Source of the DNA: an uncultured Bacteroidota bacterium
GTDB lineage: Bacteria; Bacteroidota; Bacteroidia; Chitinophagales; Chitinophagaceae
Assembly (NCBI GenBank): GCA_903906365.1
Contig: CAIVKC010000034.1
Span: 1 to 64,000 of the forward strand
Direction: 5' to 3'
DNA length: 64,000 nucleotides
Positions 53,062-62,707 of the stretch are shown here, piece by piece. How positions within the stretch are numbered: position 1 is the first letter of the stretch; the number at the start of each line of letters is the position of its first letter. The notes below the pieces were generated by a model. It was not told the DNA's origin. It did no database searches and saw nothing but the letters and a program-made list of their open reading frames with translations. Made by a program: the position numbers and the translations under genes.

Positions 53062-53895
53062 ATGCATGAACAAAGCATCGATGCCCATGTGCATTTCTGG
53101 AAATACAACCGGCAAAGGGATGGTTGGATTACCGACCATATGAAGATCCTGCAGAAGGATTACCTGCCCGAGCACCTGGCCCCGACCCTGAAACGCAACG
53201 GGATCGACGGATGCGTTGCCGTGCAGGCCGACCAATCGGAATTGGAAACCCTGTTCCTGGTTGAACTGGCCAGGACCCATCCCATCATCCGGGGAGTGGT
53301 CGGCTGGGTGGACCTGCAATCGGAGGGTTTGGAACAGCGGCTGGAATATTTTAAGCAATTCCCCGTTATTCGCGGCTACCGGCATATTGTACAGGCAGAG
53401 CCGGTGGATTTTATGCATGGGACCGCCTTCAGGCGGGGGATCAGTCTGTTGAGTAAATTTGACTATACCTATGATATCCTGATCTATCCCTCCCAGCTGG
53501 AGGCGGCCCTCTCCCTGGTGGAAGCATTTCCCGATCAGCCCTTTGTTATCGACCATTGCGCCAAACCGCTGATCAGGACAGGGGAAATGGAAAACTGGAA
53601 GACCCTCATCACCCGGATTGCCCTCCATGACAATGTTTGCTGTAAGGTCTCGGGACTGTTTACCGAAGCAGACTGGGCGGAATGGAGCCCGGCCGATTTC
53701 TATCCCTACCTGGACGTGATTTTCAAAGCTTTCGGTACAGACCGGCTCCTGTTTGGCAGTGACCATCCCGTTATCCTGCTGGCGGGTATGTATGTGCAGT
53801 GGAAAAGTATGCTGGAAAAATACATGGAGTCCTTCAGTACGGAGGAGAAAAATAAGGTATTCGGGGGAAACGCGACCCGTTTTTACCGTTTGTAG
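53062..53895 (+). CDS. Amidohydrolase-fold sugar lactonase (L-fuconolactonase-like)
   Basis: 277 aa COG3618-type TIM barrel: HxH motif IDAHVHFW at the N terminus, ADQSELETLFLVELA, FVIDHCAKP (His) and LLFGSDHPV (Asp). Members hydrolyse L-fucono- or L-rhamnono-lactones in the oxidative deoxy-sugar pathways. Pairing with the mutarotase upstream supports that role. No dehydrogenase or dehydratase genes are adjacent, so the pathway is incomplete here. Confidence 0.88.
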   Translation: MHEQSIDAHVHFWKYNRQRDGWITDHMKILQKDYLPEHLAPTLKRNGIDGCVAVQADQSELETLFLVELARTHPIIRGVVGWVDLQSEGLEQRLEYFKQFPVIRGYRHIVQAEPVDFMHGTAFRRGISLLSKFDYTYDILIYPSQLEAALSLVEAFPDQPFVIDHCAKPLIRTGEMENWKTLITRIALHDNVCCKVSGLFTEADWAEWSPADFYPYLDVIFKAFGTDRLLFGSDHPVILLAGMYVQWKSMLEKYMESFSTEEKNKVFGGNATRFYRL

Positions 53896-53924
53896 TAGTA
53901 TAAAGTAGATGGGCCATCCTTATT

Positions 53925-54311
53925 TTAATCGGTCATAAAATCGCCCAGATCCCTGCGTTGTTTTTTGGTGGGTCTGCCCACTTTGCTCATCCTTTTACCG
54001 GTATTGAAACTCGAAGACAGGAACTGTACCCGGTCGAGTTCCTCCGGCGGGGTGATGTCCTGGTAACACTGGATGGCTTCCGAAAACTGGACGCGCTGGT
54101 GGAGCAGCCGGGTTACCAGGATCCGCCAACGCTTTTTCTCCGTTTTGACCTCATATTCATCCCCGAGCGCCACGGTCCTGGATGCTTTGACAGGGTCTCC
54201 CTTCCATTTCACCTTGCCTTTGTCGCAGGCGTCGCCCGCCTGGGAGCGGGTTTTAAAAAGCCGGATTGCCCAGAGGTATTTATCGATTCTTAATTTTTCG
54301 GGTTCGCTCAT
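53925..54311 (-). CDS. S4-domain RNA-binding protein, Hsp15 type
   Basis: 128 aa from the second ATG (MSEPEKLRIDKYLWAIRLFK); the ATG at 54332 is an alternative. The S4 fold (DKYLWAIRLFKTRSQAGDAC, then KVKWKGDPVKASRTVALGDE) and a basic tail (GRPTKKQRRDLGDF) match HslR/Hsp15, which binds 50S subunits carrying nascent chains after heat shock. It is downstream of the M20 peptidase gene on the same strand. Confidence 0.9.
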   Translation of the reverse strand: MSEPEKLRIDKYLWAIRLFKTRSQAGDACDKGKVKWKGDPVKASRTVALGDEYEVKTEKKRWRILVTRLLHQRVQFSEAIQCYQDITPPEELDRVQFLSSSFNTGKRMSKVGRPTKKQRRDLGDFMTD

Positions 54312-54355
54312 GGGAGGGAAGGTTTTTTTCAACCCGCCTCATTTCCCCCTTCAGC

Positions 54356-55732
54356 CTAGTCTTTGTTTACCAGGTCTGCAAAATAGCGGTGGAAATAAGG
54401 TATGGTTTCTATGCCTTTGTAAAAATTGGCCAGGTCGAATTTTTCATTGGGGGAATGCAGGTTGTCACTGTCCAGCCCAAATCCCATGAAAACGATTTTC
54501 AGGCCCAGCTCTTTTTCGAACAGGGAACAGATGGGTATACTGCCACCGCCGCGCACCGGGATGGGTTTTTTATGGAAGGTGGCTTCAATGGCCGCGGCAG
54601 CAGCCTGATAGGCCTTGGAATCAAGGGGTGTCATATAAGGCTCCCCTCCGTGGTGCTCCTGTGCATGCACGGTCACCCCGGGCGGGGCGATCCGGCGAAA
54701 ATGGTTCAGGAGCAGCTCGGTTACCTTCCTGGAAGATTGGTTGGGTACCAGGCGTGCTGAAATTTTGGCAAAAGCCTTAGAGGGCAGTACGGTCTTGGCG
54801 CCCTCACCGGTATAACCGCCCCATATACCATTGACCTCCAGGGTAGGTCTTATGCCGGTTCTCTCTGCGGTGGTATATCCTTTTTCTCCCCATAATTCAC
54901 TGATGCCCAGGTCCTGTTTGTAGGCTTCTTCACTGAATGGGGCCTCTGCCATCAGCATTCTTTCCTGCGGGGATACTTCCAGGACATCCTCATAGAAGCC
55001 GGGAATGGTGATGTGGTTATTTTCATCATGGCAGGTAGCGATCATCCTGGCCAGCATCGTAGCCGGGTTGGCTACCGCTCCCCCGTAAACGCCACTGTGC
55101 AGGTCCCTGTTGGGCCCCGTGACTTCCACTTCTATATAGGAGAGTCCGCGTACCCCAATATCAATGGAGGGGTTTTCCAGGCTGATCATGGAAGTGTCAC
55201 TGATCAAAATGACGTCGGCTTTGAGCAAATCCTTGTGGGCGGACACAAAAAGGGCCAGGTTGGGGGAACCGATTTCTTCTTCGCCTTCTATGAGGAATTT
55301 GATGTTGGTGCACAGGGTGTTGGTCCTGAACATCATCTCCAGGGCCTTGACGTGCATATAGAACTGCCCTTTGTCGTCAGCGGAACCCCGGGCAAATATC
55401 TTCCCGTCCCGGATGACCGGATCGAAGGGGCCGCTGTTCCACAACCCGAGGGGATCGGCTGGCTGTACATCGTAATGACCATAGACCAGCACGGTAGGCA
55501 ATCCGGGGCCTGCCATCTTTTCCCCGTATACGATGGGGTGACCCTGGGTAGCAAATATCTCCGCCTTGTCTGCACCGGCATCCAGCAGGCTTTGCGCAAC
55601 GGCCTGCGCGCAGACCTGCATGTCCGCTTTGTTTTCGGTTTTGGCAGAGATGGAAGGGATGCGCAGCAGGGCCATTAATTCCTCCAGAAACCTGTCCTTA
55701 TTTTTTTCCTGATAATCTGTCCAAGCATTCAT
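54356..55732 (-). CDS. M20 family dipeptidase
   Basis: 458 aa. Zinc ligands and catalytic residues seen in VYGHYDVQPAD, ARGSADDKGQFYMHVKA, EGEEEIGSPNL and the C-terminal HSPNEKFDLANFYKGIE; a dimerisation domain lies in the middle. Resembles the CNDP/PepV-like dipeptidases of the M20/M25/M40 group. No signal peptide, so cytoplasmic. It ends 44 bases before the Hsp15-like start. Confidence 0.94.
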   Translation of the reverse strand: MNAWTDYQEKNKDRFLEELMALLRIPSISAKTENKADMQVCAQAVAQSLLDAGADKAEIFATQGHPIVYGEKMAGPGLPTVLVYGHYDVQPADPLGLWNSGPFDPVIRDGKIFARGSADDKGQFYMHVKALEMMFRTNTLCTNIKFLIEGEEEIGSPNLALFVSAHKDLLKADVILISDTSMISLENPSIDIGVRGLSYIEVEVTGPNRDLHSGVYGGAVANPATMLARMIATCHDENNHITIPGFYEDVLEVSPQERMLMAEAPFSEEAYKQDLGISELWGEKGYTTAERTGIRPTLEVNGIWGGYTGEGAKTVLPSKAFAKISARLVPNQSSRKVTELLLNHFRRIAPPGVTVHAQEHHGGEPYMTPLDSKAYQAAAAAIEATFHKKPIPVRGGGSIPICSLFEKELGLKIVFMGFGLDSDNLHSPNEKFDLANFYKGIETIPYFHRYFADLVNKD

Positions 55733-55803
55733 AGCGTCTGATATTTGAAGGAAATCCTTTTTTTAAAGGAACGAATATAAGGGGTTTTGCAATAAGTGGG
55801 TGT

Positions 55804-56826
55804 TTATGAGGAGGTCTCCGCCCGGTGTTTGGTGTTTGGCTGTATGTTTTTCAGGGTCCATCGGATCTTTTTTACCAGGGGGGTCCGCCTGACCCGGCAG
55901 TCTTTTTTAAGGCAGATACCGCAGGAAAAATCCAGACAGGCATCAGAGTGGACAAATAATTCCATGGTTTCCCCGAATTCCTTTCTGATCAGATGGCTGA
56001 GCGCCTCTATTTCCAGATGGGCCTCCACTACATTGAGGTACCAGGGTATGGTCAGGTGGCAGTCCAGGTGCAGCAGGCCCCCGTATTTAATGATCCGCAG
56101 GTTGTGAATATCCACCCAGTTTTCCCGCCGGTTTTCATCCAGGAAAAGGACCATCCTTCCCAGTAACTTTTCATCCGTTTCGTCCATGATGCCCGCCAGG
56201 GAGGCCCGCAGGATGCGGTAGCCGGTGAAGATGATGAATAGAGCCAGCAGAATGGAAACCGCGCTGTCCATCCAGACCATTTTGGTAAAGTAGATCAGCA
56301 CCAGCGCAACTGCAATGCCCAGGGTGGAGTACGTATCGGAGTGGAGGTGTTTGCCGCTTGCAATCAGGGCCAGGGAACTGTTTTTGCGTCCCCTTCGAAT
56401 GGCGATGTATCCAACCATAAAATTGACCAGTCCCGTTATGGCTATGAGCAGGATTCCAAAGTCCAGCTTCCTGATTTGATGGGGATGTATGAGATTGACA
56501 ATGGCCTCGTAAATAATAATAAAGCCTGCCATGCTGACCAGGGATCCCTCCACGGCGGCGGAAATGAATTCCGCTTTGCCATGGCCGTAGGGATGATCCT
56601 CGTCCCTAGGCTTGGCTGCAATGTAGAGGCTGTACAGGCCGATAAAGCCTGCCAGCACATTCACGCAGCTTTCCAGGGCATCGGTCAGGATGGCAACCGA
56701 ATGGGTCAGGTAAAATGCGATGACTTTGACTACAAACAACAACAGTGCGGTGATTACAACCCATTGCTGGACGAGGATGTTTTCCCGGCTCTTTTCCAAG
56801 CTGCAAATTTGGGCAAAAGTAGGCAA
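55804..56826 (-). CDS. Cation diffusion facilitator family transporter
   Basis: 340 aa with six transmembrane helices and a cytoplasmic domain. Helix 5 has the metal motif HLHSD (HxxxD), while helix 2 reads TDALESCVNV, giving E-x3-N where FieF has D-x3-D. The C-terminal tail holds a Cys cluster (CLDFSCGICLKKDC). It likely exports Zn, Fe, Mn or Co. A TACTTTTG box at 56814-56821 falls inside the first codons of the track ORF, so the real start may be the TTG at 56802 (codon 9). Confidence 0.88.
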   Translation of the reverse strand: MPTFAQICSLEKSRENILVQQWVVITALLLFVVKVIAFYLTHSVAILTDALESCVNVLAGFIGLYSLYIAAKPRDEDHPYGHGKAEFISAAVEGSLVSMAGFIIIYEAIVNLIHPHQIRKLDFGILLIAITGLVNFMVGYIAIRRGRKNSSLALIASGKHLHSDTYSTLGIAVALVLIYFTKMVWMDSAVSILLALFIIFTGYRILRASLAGIMDETDEKLLGRMVLFLDENRRENWVDIHNLRIIKYGGLLHLDCHLTIPWYLNVVEAHLEIEALSHLIRKEFGETMELFVHSDACLDFSCGICLKKDCRVRRTPLVKKIRWTLKNIQPNTKHRAETSS

Positions 56827-56852
56827 AAAACGACAGGGTGGCTTCCCCTTTG

Positions 56853-58292
56853 TCAGGGCTTAGCCTGCTGGTTATTTTTTCCCTTCAGGGACCTGAACCG
56901 CCTGAGCAGCCGAAAATAAAATTCGCGGTTGAACAGCTGGGAGTCGTTTAAGGCCTTATAGGTCAAAAACAGCCCGATGGGCAGCAGCACAAAAGTCGCC
57001 ATCCATTTTCCCGCCACGGGTACCATGACTTCCTGCTTGACGAATTTCTCGCCGAAATTGTTGAGCAAAAAAAAGATGACAAAAAAGATGACGGCGAAAA
57101 TAACGGGCAGGCCGATGCCTCCCTTTCGGATGATGGACCCCAGGGGTGCCCCGATTAAAAACAGCACCAGGCAGGCAAGAGACATGGTGATTTTATCATG
57201 CCAGGCGATCAGGTGCAGCCGGAGGTCCTTTTGTTCATTTTCATACATGATGGCAGAGGTCTCCTGGTTGGCCCGGGCGCTGTTGATGGTGGAAACGGCC
57301 CTTTCAAAGACGGTGCTTTTCACACTGTCGGGAAGCAGGCTCAAAAAGCTGGTGGTCTTGGCCGTTACAGGGGTTTTCACTTCTTTCCAACCGCTGTCCA
57401 TGGTCTTGTAAAAATTAATGAAGCTCTTCAGGTTATTCTCTGCTTTTCGGCGGTATTCCACGCCCGCCCTCTTCAGCGAATCTATGCTGTAGGATAACTG
57501 GCGCATATTGAGCATCTGGTAACTGTTTTTAAACTGGCTGTCATCGGTTTTATTGAGTTTGAATGAACTCAGGTCCAGTGTTTTTTTATATTCCTTGAAT
57601 CCGATGCGCCTCAGTTCGGTATTGGTGGTAAAGTGCATCCCCCTTTCCTGGTAGATCCATCCGTTCTCCAGGTTAAATTCCAGCAGGTTGTTGGGGGTTA
57701 CCGACATCTTCCCTTTTTCGGCGATGATGATGTCATCCTGCAGTCCGCTGTTGGTTTCATAAATAATCACGTTGCGAATGGTGGAGCCATCCTTTTCCTT
57801 TTTGCCGATTTTTATAACATAGCCGTCAATCTTATCGTAAAATACGCCTTCCTTGATATCAAAGGCGGGCTTTGCCACGATGATATCGTATTTGAGGGTT
57901 TGCATCTTCAACTGGGCTACGGGAATGATGTAGTTGTTGAATAAAAAAGCGACACCGCAGATCAGCAGGCTGACCACAAAGAGGGGGCGCATGAAGCGGA
58001 GCAGGGAGATGCCGGCCGATTTGATGGCCACCAGTTCAAAAGTCTCCCCGAGGTTGCCAAAGGTCATGATCGAGGAAAGCAGCACCGCGAGGGGAAGGGC
58101 CAGGGGAACCAGGGTGGCACATACATAGCTGACGAACCTGCCGATGGTCATAAAGTCAAGTCCTTTGCCCACCACATCATCGATGTATAGCCAGAAGAAC
58201 TGCAGTACCAGCACGAAAAGCGTAATGAAAAATGTAGCTATAAAAGGTCCGATGAATGAGCGGATGATCAGCTTGTCCAGTTTTTTTATCAC
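56853..58292 (-). CDS. LptF/LptG family lipopolysaccharide export permease
   Basis: 479 aa using the GTG at 58292 (VIKKLDKLIIRSFIGPFIAT); the track's longer start would run into the divergent neighbour. Three N-terminal and three C-terminal transmembrane helices flank a periplasmic beta-jellyroll (about 110-390). YjgP/YjgQ-type permeases pair with LptB to extract LPS from the inner membrane. Only one permease is encoded here. The segment IGAPLGSIIRKGGIGLPV at the fourth helix is characteristic. Confidence 0.92.
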   Translation of the reverse strand: MIKKLDKLIIRSFIGPFIATFFITLFVLVLQFFWLYIDDVVGKGLDFMTIGRFVSYVCATLVPLALPLAVLLSSIMTFGNLGETFELVAIKSAGISLLRFMRPLFVVSLLICGVAFLFNNYIIPVAQLKMQTLKYDIIVAKPAFDIKEGVFYDKIDGYVIKIGKKEKDGSTIRNVIIYETNSGLQDDIIIAEKGKMSVTPNNLLEFNLENGWIYQERGMHFTTNTELRRIGFKEYKKTLDLSSFKLNKTDDSQFKNSYQMLNMRQLSYSIDSLKRAGVEYRRKAENNLKSFINFYKTMDSGWKEVKTPVTAKTTSFLSLLPDSVKSTVFERAVSTINSARANQETSAIMYENEQKDLRLHLIAWHDKITMSLACLVLFLIGAPLGSIIRKGGIGLPVIFAVIFFVIFFLLNNFGEKFVKQEVMVPVAGKWMATFVLLPIGLFLTYKALNDSQLFNREFYFRLLRRFRSLKGKNNQQAKP

Positions 58293-58330
58293 GTGTGGAT
58301 ACTTTCTGAAATGATAAATACCTTTATTGA

Positions 58331-58936
58331 ATGAATGAGGCAAAAATACAGCTTTCGGCAGAGGAATTGCAATTGGTGCAGGATACCACCTGGGTTTTAA
58401 CAAAGAATAGGATTATCCAGAAGGCCTATGTTCTTTTGGGAAATCTCTCCCAAAGACTGCAGGAGGTATTGGCATCCCGCGGTCTTCCCGAAGCGCTCGC
58501 TGCCTTCAGCCCCAAGATTTCCAGGGGTGAAAATTACAAGGGGCTTCCTTATCTGGTGCTGGACTATCCGAGGATTTTCGCAAGACAGGATGTCTTTGCC
58601 ATTCGAACCATGATGTGGTGGGGAAATTATTTTACGGTAACCCTGCAGTTAAAAGGCCCCAGCCTGGAGCAATATGGACCCAGGGTGGCTGAACGGGCTC
58701 AAAGGCTCGCCTCTCAGGGGTTTCAACTCTACCGCGGGGAAGGGGAATGGATTCATGAGATGGACGAGGATCATTATATACCGATGCGGGGGCTCAGTGC
58801 CACTGAGGTGCTCAACATAGCCCGGGATCAGGCATTTCTGAAGTGTACTGCAAAGATCGGGCTCAGCCAATGGAATGAATCGGAGAAAAAGCTGGGGGAC
58901 TTCTATGAGGTACTGGCCGATTGCCTGCTGCCTTAA
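58331..58936 (+). CDS. Conserved-looking hypothetical protein
   Basis: 201 aa, no signal peptide, no transmembrane helix, rich in aromatic residues (GENYKGLPYLVLDYPRIFAR, FAIRTMMWWGNYFTVTLQLK). I do not recognise the family. It is divergent from the LptF/G gene (38 bases between starts) and its stop overlaps that of the START-like gene by four bases. Good codon use and length suggest a real gene. Confidence 0.8.
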   Translation: MNEAKIQLSAEELQLVQDTTWVLTKNRIIQKAYVLLGNLSQRLQEVLASRGLPEALAAFSPKISRGENYKGLPYLVLDYPRIFARQDVFAIRTMMWWGNYFTVTLQLKGPSLEQYGPRVAERAQRLASQGFQLYRGEGEWIHEMDEDHYIPMRGLSATEVLNIARDQAFLKCTAKIGLSQWNESEKKLGDFYEVLADCLLP

Positions 58937-59313
58937 TTGCCCAGGCGGTAAAAGAGATCCTTTACCTGGGAACCCCATAGCTGGCTCTGGTCCTTAATTT
59001 CTTTTTTATCGGCAAAATCCTTGATCACCAAAATGGTCTGGTTGGTTACTTCGGACTTCTCAATACGGAACTCAAAGAATTCGTCCTTGGGGGCATGGGC
59101 CCAGTGAAAACGGATGAATTTGGCCTCTTCACTTTCCACTACCTCTGCCTTATCGGTGCTCCCGTTCCAGGAAAAACTGAAAACATTGTCCCTTTCATCC
59201 ACCTTGTCTGCGAACCATTCCTGCAATCCGGCCGGGGTACTTAGGAAATCATATAAGATCGAGGGCGAACATCTTACCGGGTATTCCAACGTAAATAATT
59301 GTTTTTTGCTCAT
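58933..59313 (-). CDS. START-like/AHSA1-type domain protein
   Basis: 126 aa from the second ATG (MSKKQLFTLEYPVRCSPSIL). The SRPBCC fold is suggested by FLSTPAGLQEWFADKVDE, FSFSWNGS, FIRFHWAH and the C-terminal helix SQLWGSQVKDLFYRLGN. Bacteroidota carry a small START-like family of this size, with no assigned function. Cytoplasmic. It precedes the long upstream region of the sigma-factor gene. Confidence 0.85.
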   Translation of the reverse strand: MSKKQLFTLEYPVRCSPSILYDFLSTPAGLQEWFADKVDERDNVFSFSWNGSTDKAEVVESEEAKFIRFHWAHAPKDEFFEFRIEKSEVTNQTILVIKDFADKKEIKDQSQLWGSQVKDLFYRLGN

Positions 59314-59726
59314 CAACTTATCAATTGTATCATGTTACCAAACATCCCCGGGAATCTTTTGCATCGCCCACAAGCAATCGTAAAATTACCAAGTTAATTT
59401 ACCGCTGCACTTTTGGAGAAAATCGAAAAAGAACAGAAGAACGGTGCAATTATAGAAAAATATTTCAGTTATCAAAATTTTTTTATTATCTTTTTTTGTT
59501 AACGGCGACCCCCGGGATGTTTAATGAATTAAATATAAACGAATTGACAACCAATTATTTATAAAAAAAATATTTTACGCCGGCCACCGAAACGCCTAAA
59601 TTGCTGAGCGTGCAGGGTATTTATTTTATCCAGGCGGGGGATAAGAAAACAACCGTTTATTCGTTTTTTATATGGATATACCAAACGTAAACCTAAACCT
59701 TTAAAAACCCCCAAAAATACCTACCT
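59314..59726. other. Long AT-rich upstream region of the sigma-factor gene
   Basis: About 410 bases without a gene. Several T-runs and near matches (AATCTTTTG, CACTTTTG) occur, but no exact TTG-N19-TAnnTTTG was found on either strand. It should contain the promoter and a leader of the sigma gene, and probably the promoter of the START-like gene. Confidence 0.5.
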
Positions 59727-60599
59727 ATGAGTATGCGTCAACTCAAGATCACGAAGAGTATTACCAATCGTGAATCACAGAGCTTGGAAAAATACCTTCA
59801 GGAAATCGGGAAAGTTGAGCTCATTACCCCCGAGGAAGAAGTAAAACTGGCCGTTCGGATCAAACAGGGGGATCAATCAGCCCTGGAAAAATTAACCAAG
59901 GCCAATCTCCGTTTCGTCGTTTCAGTAGCCAAACAATACCAGAACCAGGGTCTTTCCCTGCCCGATCTTATCAACGAAGGCAATCTCGGATTGATCAAGG
60001 CCGCCCAGCGCTTCGATGAGACCAGGGGTTTTAAATTCATTTCCTATGCTGTATGGTGGATCCGGCAGAGTATCCTGCAGTCCCTGGCAGAACAGTCCCG
60101 CATCGTAAGGCTGCCGCTCAACAAGGTCGGTCTGACCAACAGGATACAGAAAGCCTATTCCAAACTGGAACAGGAATTTGAAAGGGAGCCATCCACCGAA
60201 GAACTGGCCGAGATGCTGGAACTGGACGTGGAGGAGGTTTCTTCCACCCTGGGCATTGCTGGCAGGCATGTCAGCGTGGATACCCCGCTGTCAGAGGGAG
60301 AGGATAATACCCTCCTTGATGTCATGGAAAACCCCAATGCCGAAAGGGCGGAAGTCAATATAGAACACAAGGAGTCCCTTAAACAGGAGATAGACCGATC
60401 GATGCAAAGTCTGACTGAGCGCCAAAAAGAGGTGATTTGTTTTTTCTTTGGCATCGGTGTGGATCATCCCATGAGCCTGGAAGACATCGGCGGACGGTTC
60501 AACCTGACCCGGGAGCGTGTCAGACAGATCAAGGACAAAGCCATCACCAAGCTCAGGACCAATTCCCGTTCCCAAAGCCTGCGCTCCTACCTGGGGTAA
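59727..60599 (+). CDS. rpoD: RNA polymerase primary sigma factor (RpoD/SigA type)
   Basis: 290 aa. Region 1.2 ([20 protein letters not shown]), region 2 ([25 protein letters not shown] and [15 protein letters not shown]), region 3 and region 4 ([25 protein letters not shown]) are present; acidic region 1.1 is absent, as in Bacteroidota primary sigmas. It reads the TAnnTTTG promoters seen in this window. No Shine-Dalgarno site precedes the start (CAAAAATACCTACCTATG). Confidence 0.95.
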   Translation: MSMRQLKITKSITNRESQSLEKYLQEIGKVELITPEEEVKLAVRIKQGDQSALEKLTKANLRFVVSVAKQYQNQGLSLPDLINEGNLGLIKAAQRFDETRGFKFISYAVWWIRQSILQSLAEQSRIVRLPLNKVGLTNRIQKAYSKLEQEFEREPSTEELAEMLELDVEEVSSTLGIAGRHVSVDTPLSEGEDNTLLDVMENPNAERAEVNIEHKESLKQEIDRSMQSLTERQKEVICFFFGIGVDHPMSLEDIGGRFNLTRERVRQIKDKAITKLRTNSRSQSLRSYLG

Positions 60600-60672
60600 A
60601 TTTCTTAACGCTAAACACAAAAGAATATAGAAATCATATTTACTCTTTGTTTTCCTAATTTTGTCATTCCTT

Positions 60673-60710
60673 AAAAGTGAATCTAACTTGCCGTTACATT
60701 CACTTTTTTA
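60673..60710 (+). terminator. Intrinsic terminator downstream of rpoD
   Basis: AAAAGTGAAT at 60673-60682 pairs with ATTCACTTTT at 60698-60707 around a 15-base loop, followed by TTAATTT. The stem is AT-rich, so strength is moderate. A TAATTTTG box at 60656-60663 just upstream could be the ffh -7 element, in which case the hairpin lies in the ffh leader. Confidence 0.55.
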
Positions 60711-60738
60711 ATTTCTGGATAGACAAATATGCAGCATT

Positions 60739-62073
60739 ATGTTTGAAAATTTAACGGAAAGGCTTGAATCGGCCTTCAAGCAGGTAAAAGGTCAGGGACG
60801 TATAACGGAACTCAATGTGGCAGCTACTGTCAAAGATATCCGCCGGGCCCTCATTGATGCGGATGTGAACTATAAGATTGCCAAGGAATTTACAGATACC
60901 ATCAAAGACAAGGCCCTGGGCCAAAAGGTGATCAATGCGGTAAGCCCGGGTCAGCTGATGGTAAAGATTGTCAAAGATGAACTGGCCGGGCTTATGGGCG
61001 GGGTTGAAAGTGAGCTAAATGCAAAGGGAAATCCGGCGGTCATCCTCATTGCCGGCCTGCAGGGGAGTGGAAAGACCACTTTTTCCGGAAAGCTGGCCAA
61101 TTATCTCAAGAACAAAAAAGGCCTTTCACCCATGCTGGTGGCGGCCGACGTGTACCGGCCCGCTGCCATCGAACAACTAAAAGTGCTGGGTGGCCAGATT
61201 GACGTGGATGTATACAGTGAACCCGACAGCAAGGATGTGGTCCAGATCGCCCAGCATGCCATCCGGGAAGCCAGGAGCCGTAATAAGAATGTGGTCATCA
61301 TCGATACGGCAGGCCGCCTTTCCGTAGACGAGGTGATGATGAAGGAGGTGGCAGACATAAAGGCCGCCGTCAGTCCCCAGGAAATCCTTTTTGTCGTGGA
61401 TTCCATGACGGGTCAGGATGCGGTCAATACCGCCAAAATATTCAACGACCGGCTGGACTTCAGCGGGGTGGTGCTGACCAAACTGGATGGTGATACCCGC
61501 GGCGGTGCGGCCCTTTCGATCAAATATACTGTCAGCAAGCCCATTAAGTTTGTTTCCAGCGGCGAAAAACTGGATACCCTGGACGTTTTTTATCCGGACC
61601 GTATGGCCCAGCGCATCCTGGGTATGGGTGACATCACCACCCTGGTGGAAAAGGCGCAGGCTCAGTTCGACGAGGCAGAGGCCCAGAAGCTGGAAAAGAA
61701 GATCCGCAAGAACCAGTTTGATTTTGAGGACTTTAAGCAACAACTGGCACAGATTAAAAAAATGGGTAATATAAAGGACTTGCTGGGTATGATACCGGGC
61801 ATAGGGAAGGCTATGAAGGACATTGACATCAGTGATGATGCCTTTAAGGGCATTGAAGCGATGATCAATTCCATGACTCCCCATGAAAGGTCCAATCCGG
61901 ATGTGATCGACCAGAGCCGCCGCAAGCGCATAGCGGGTGGCAGCGGCAAGGACTTATCCGAGGTCAATGCCTTTCTCAAACAGTTTGACCAGATGAAGCA
62001 AATGATGAAGACCATGAATAAAATGCCCATGGGGGGCGGCATGGGCGGACGTATGGGCATGGGCAAACGTTAA
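60739..62073 (+). CDS. ffh: Signal recognition particle protein Ffh
   Basis: 444 aa. N domain (about 1-90), G domain with P-loop AGLQGSGKTTFSGKLA near 105, DVYRPAAIEQLK, DTAGRLSVDE, TKLDGDTRGGAALS, and a Met-rich M domain at the C terminus (LLGMIPGIGKAMKDIDISDD; DQMKQMMKTMNKMPMGGGMG). It binds SRP RNA and signal sequences of nascent membrane proteins. The SRP RNA gene was not found in this window. Confidence 0.97.
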   Translation: MFENLTERLESAFKQVKGQGRITELNVAATVKDIRRALIDADVNYKIAKEFTDTIKDKALGQKVINAVSPGQLMVKIVKDELAGLMGGVESELNAKGNPAVILIAGLQGSGKTTFSGKLANYLKNKKGLSPMLVAADVYRPAAIEQLKVLGGQIDVDVYSEPDSKDVVQIAQHAIREARSRNKNVVIIDTAGRLSVDEVMMKEVADIKAAVSPQEILFVVDSMTGQDAVNTAKIFNDRLDFSGVVLTKLDGDTRGGAALSIKYTVSKPIKFVSSGEKLDTLDVFYPDRMAQRILGMGDITTLVEKAQAQFDEAEAQKLEKKIRKNQFDFEDFKQQLAQIKKMGNIKDLLGMIPGIGKAMKDIDISDDAFKGIEAMINSMTPHERSNPDVIDQSRRKRIAGGSGKDLSEVNAFLKQFDQMKQMMKTMNKMPMGGGMGGRMGMGKR

Positions 62074-62134
62074 TTGGCTTGCTGTAAAAAAAATAACAGT
62101 CAGGATTAGAAAGATTATACCCGATGCATTAAAT

Positions 62135-62164
62135 TTGGATAATTCAGCGGGATTGTTACCTTTG
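62135..62164 (+). promoter_or_regulatory. Promoter of rpsP
   Basis: TTG at 62135-62137, exactly 19 bases, then TACCTTTG at 62157-62164, a full match to TTG-N19-TAnnTTTG. The leader to the ATG at 62218 would be about 48 bases. Confidence 0.8.
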
Positions 62165-62217
62165 CAATCCTAAAAAGCATAACCCTATTTGTTCACGCAT
62201 TTAAATTTCTATTTAAG

Positions 62218-62679
62218 ATGCCAGTAAAAATCAGACTGCAACGCCACGGGTCTAAGAAAAGACCTTTTTATTTCATCGTGGTTGCCGACGCAAGGGCACC
62301 ACGGGATGGTAAATTCATCCAGAAGATCGGAACCTACAATCCATTGACCGTTCCTGCCAGTGTTCAATTAGACCGCCAAAAAGCATTGGACTGGTTGCAC
62401 AAAGGGGCCCAGCCTACCGATACGGTACGCCGTATCCTTTCCTTCAAAGGAGTGCTGTACCTCAAGCATCTGCTGCGCGGGGTCAAACTGGGTTTGTTTG
62501 ACGAAACTGCCGCCATGGTAAAATTCCAGGCATGGCATTCAGACCACGAACTGAACCTGAAGAAGAAAAATGACGATCACCGCAAATCAAAATATGCCAA
62601 AAGGAACCAGGCTCCCGTCAGAAAAGTGGAGCGTAAGGTAGAAGGTGAACCCGAAGCTGGCGGACCGGCCGAAGCTTAA
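62218..62679 (+). CDS. rpsP: 30S ribosomal protein bS16
   Basis: 153 aa. The standard bS16 start [20 protein letters not shown] is followed by the conserved [13 protein letters not shown] and, beyond the usual about 80-90 residues, a charged extension ([20 protein letters not shown] and on to [11 protein letters not shown]) seen in Bacteroidota S16. It precedes rimM, as in many bacteria. Confidence 0.97.
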   Translation: MPVKIRLQRHGSKKRPFYFIVVADARAPRDGKFIQKIGTYNPLTVPASVQLDRQKALDWLHKGAQPTDTVRRILSFKGVLYLKHLLRGVKLGLFDETAAMVKFQAWHSDHELNLKKKNDDHRKSKYAKRNQAPVRKVERKVEGEPEAGGPAEA

Positions 62680-62707
62680 GGTATAGCCCATCCGCTCAAT
62701 GATATGG

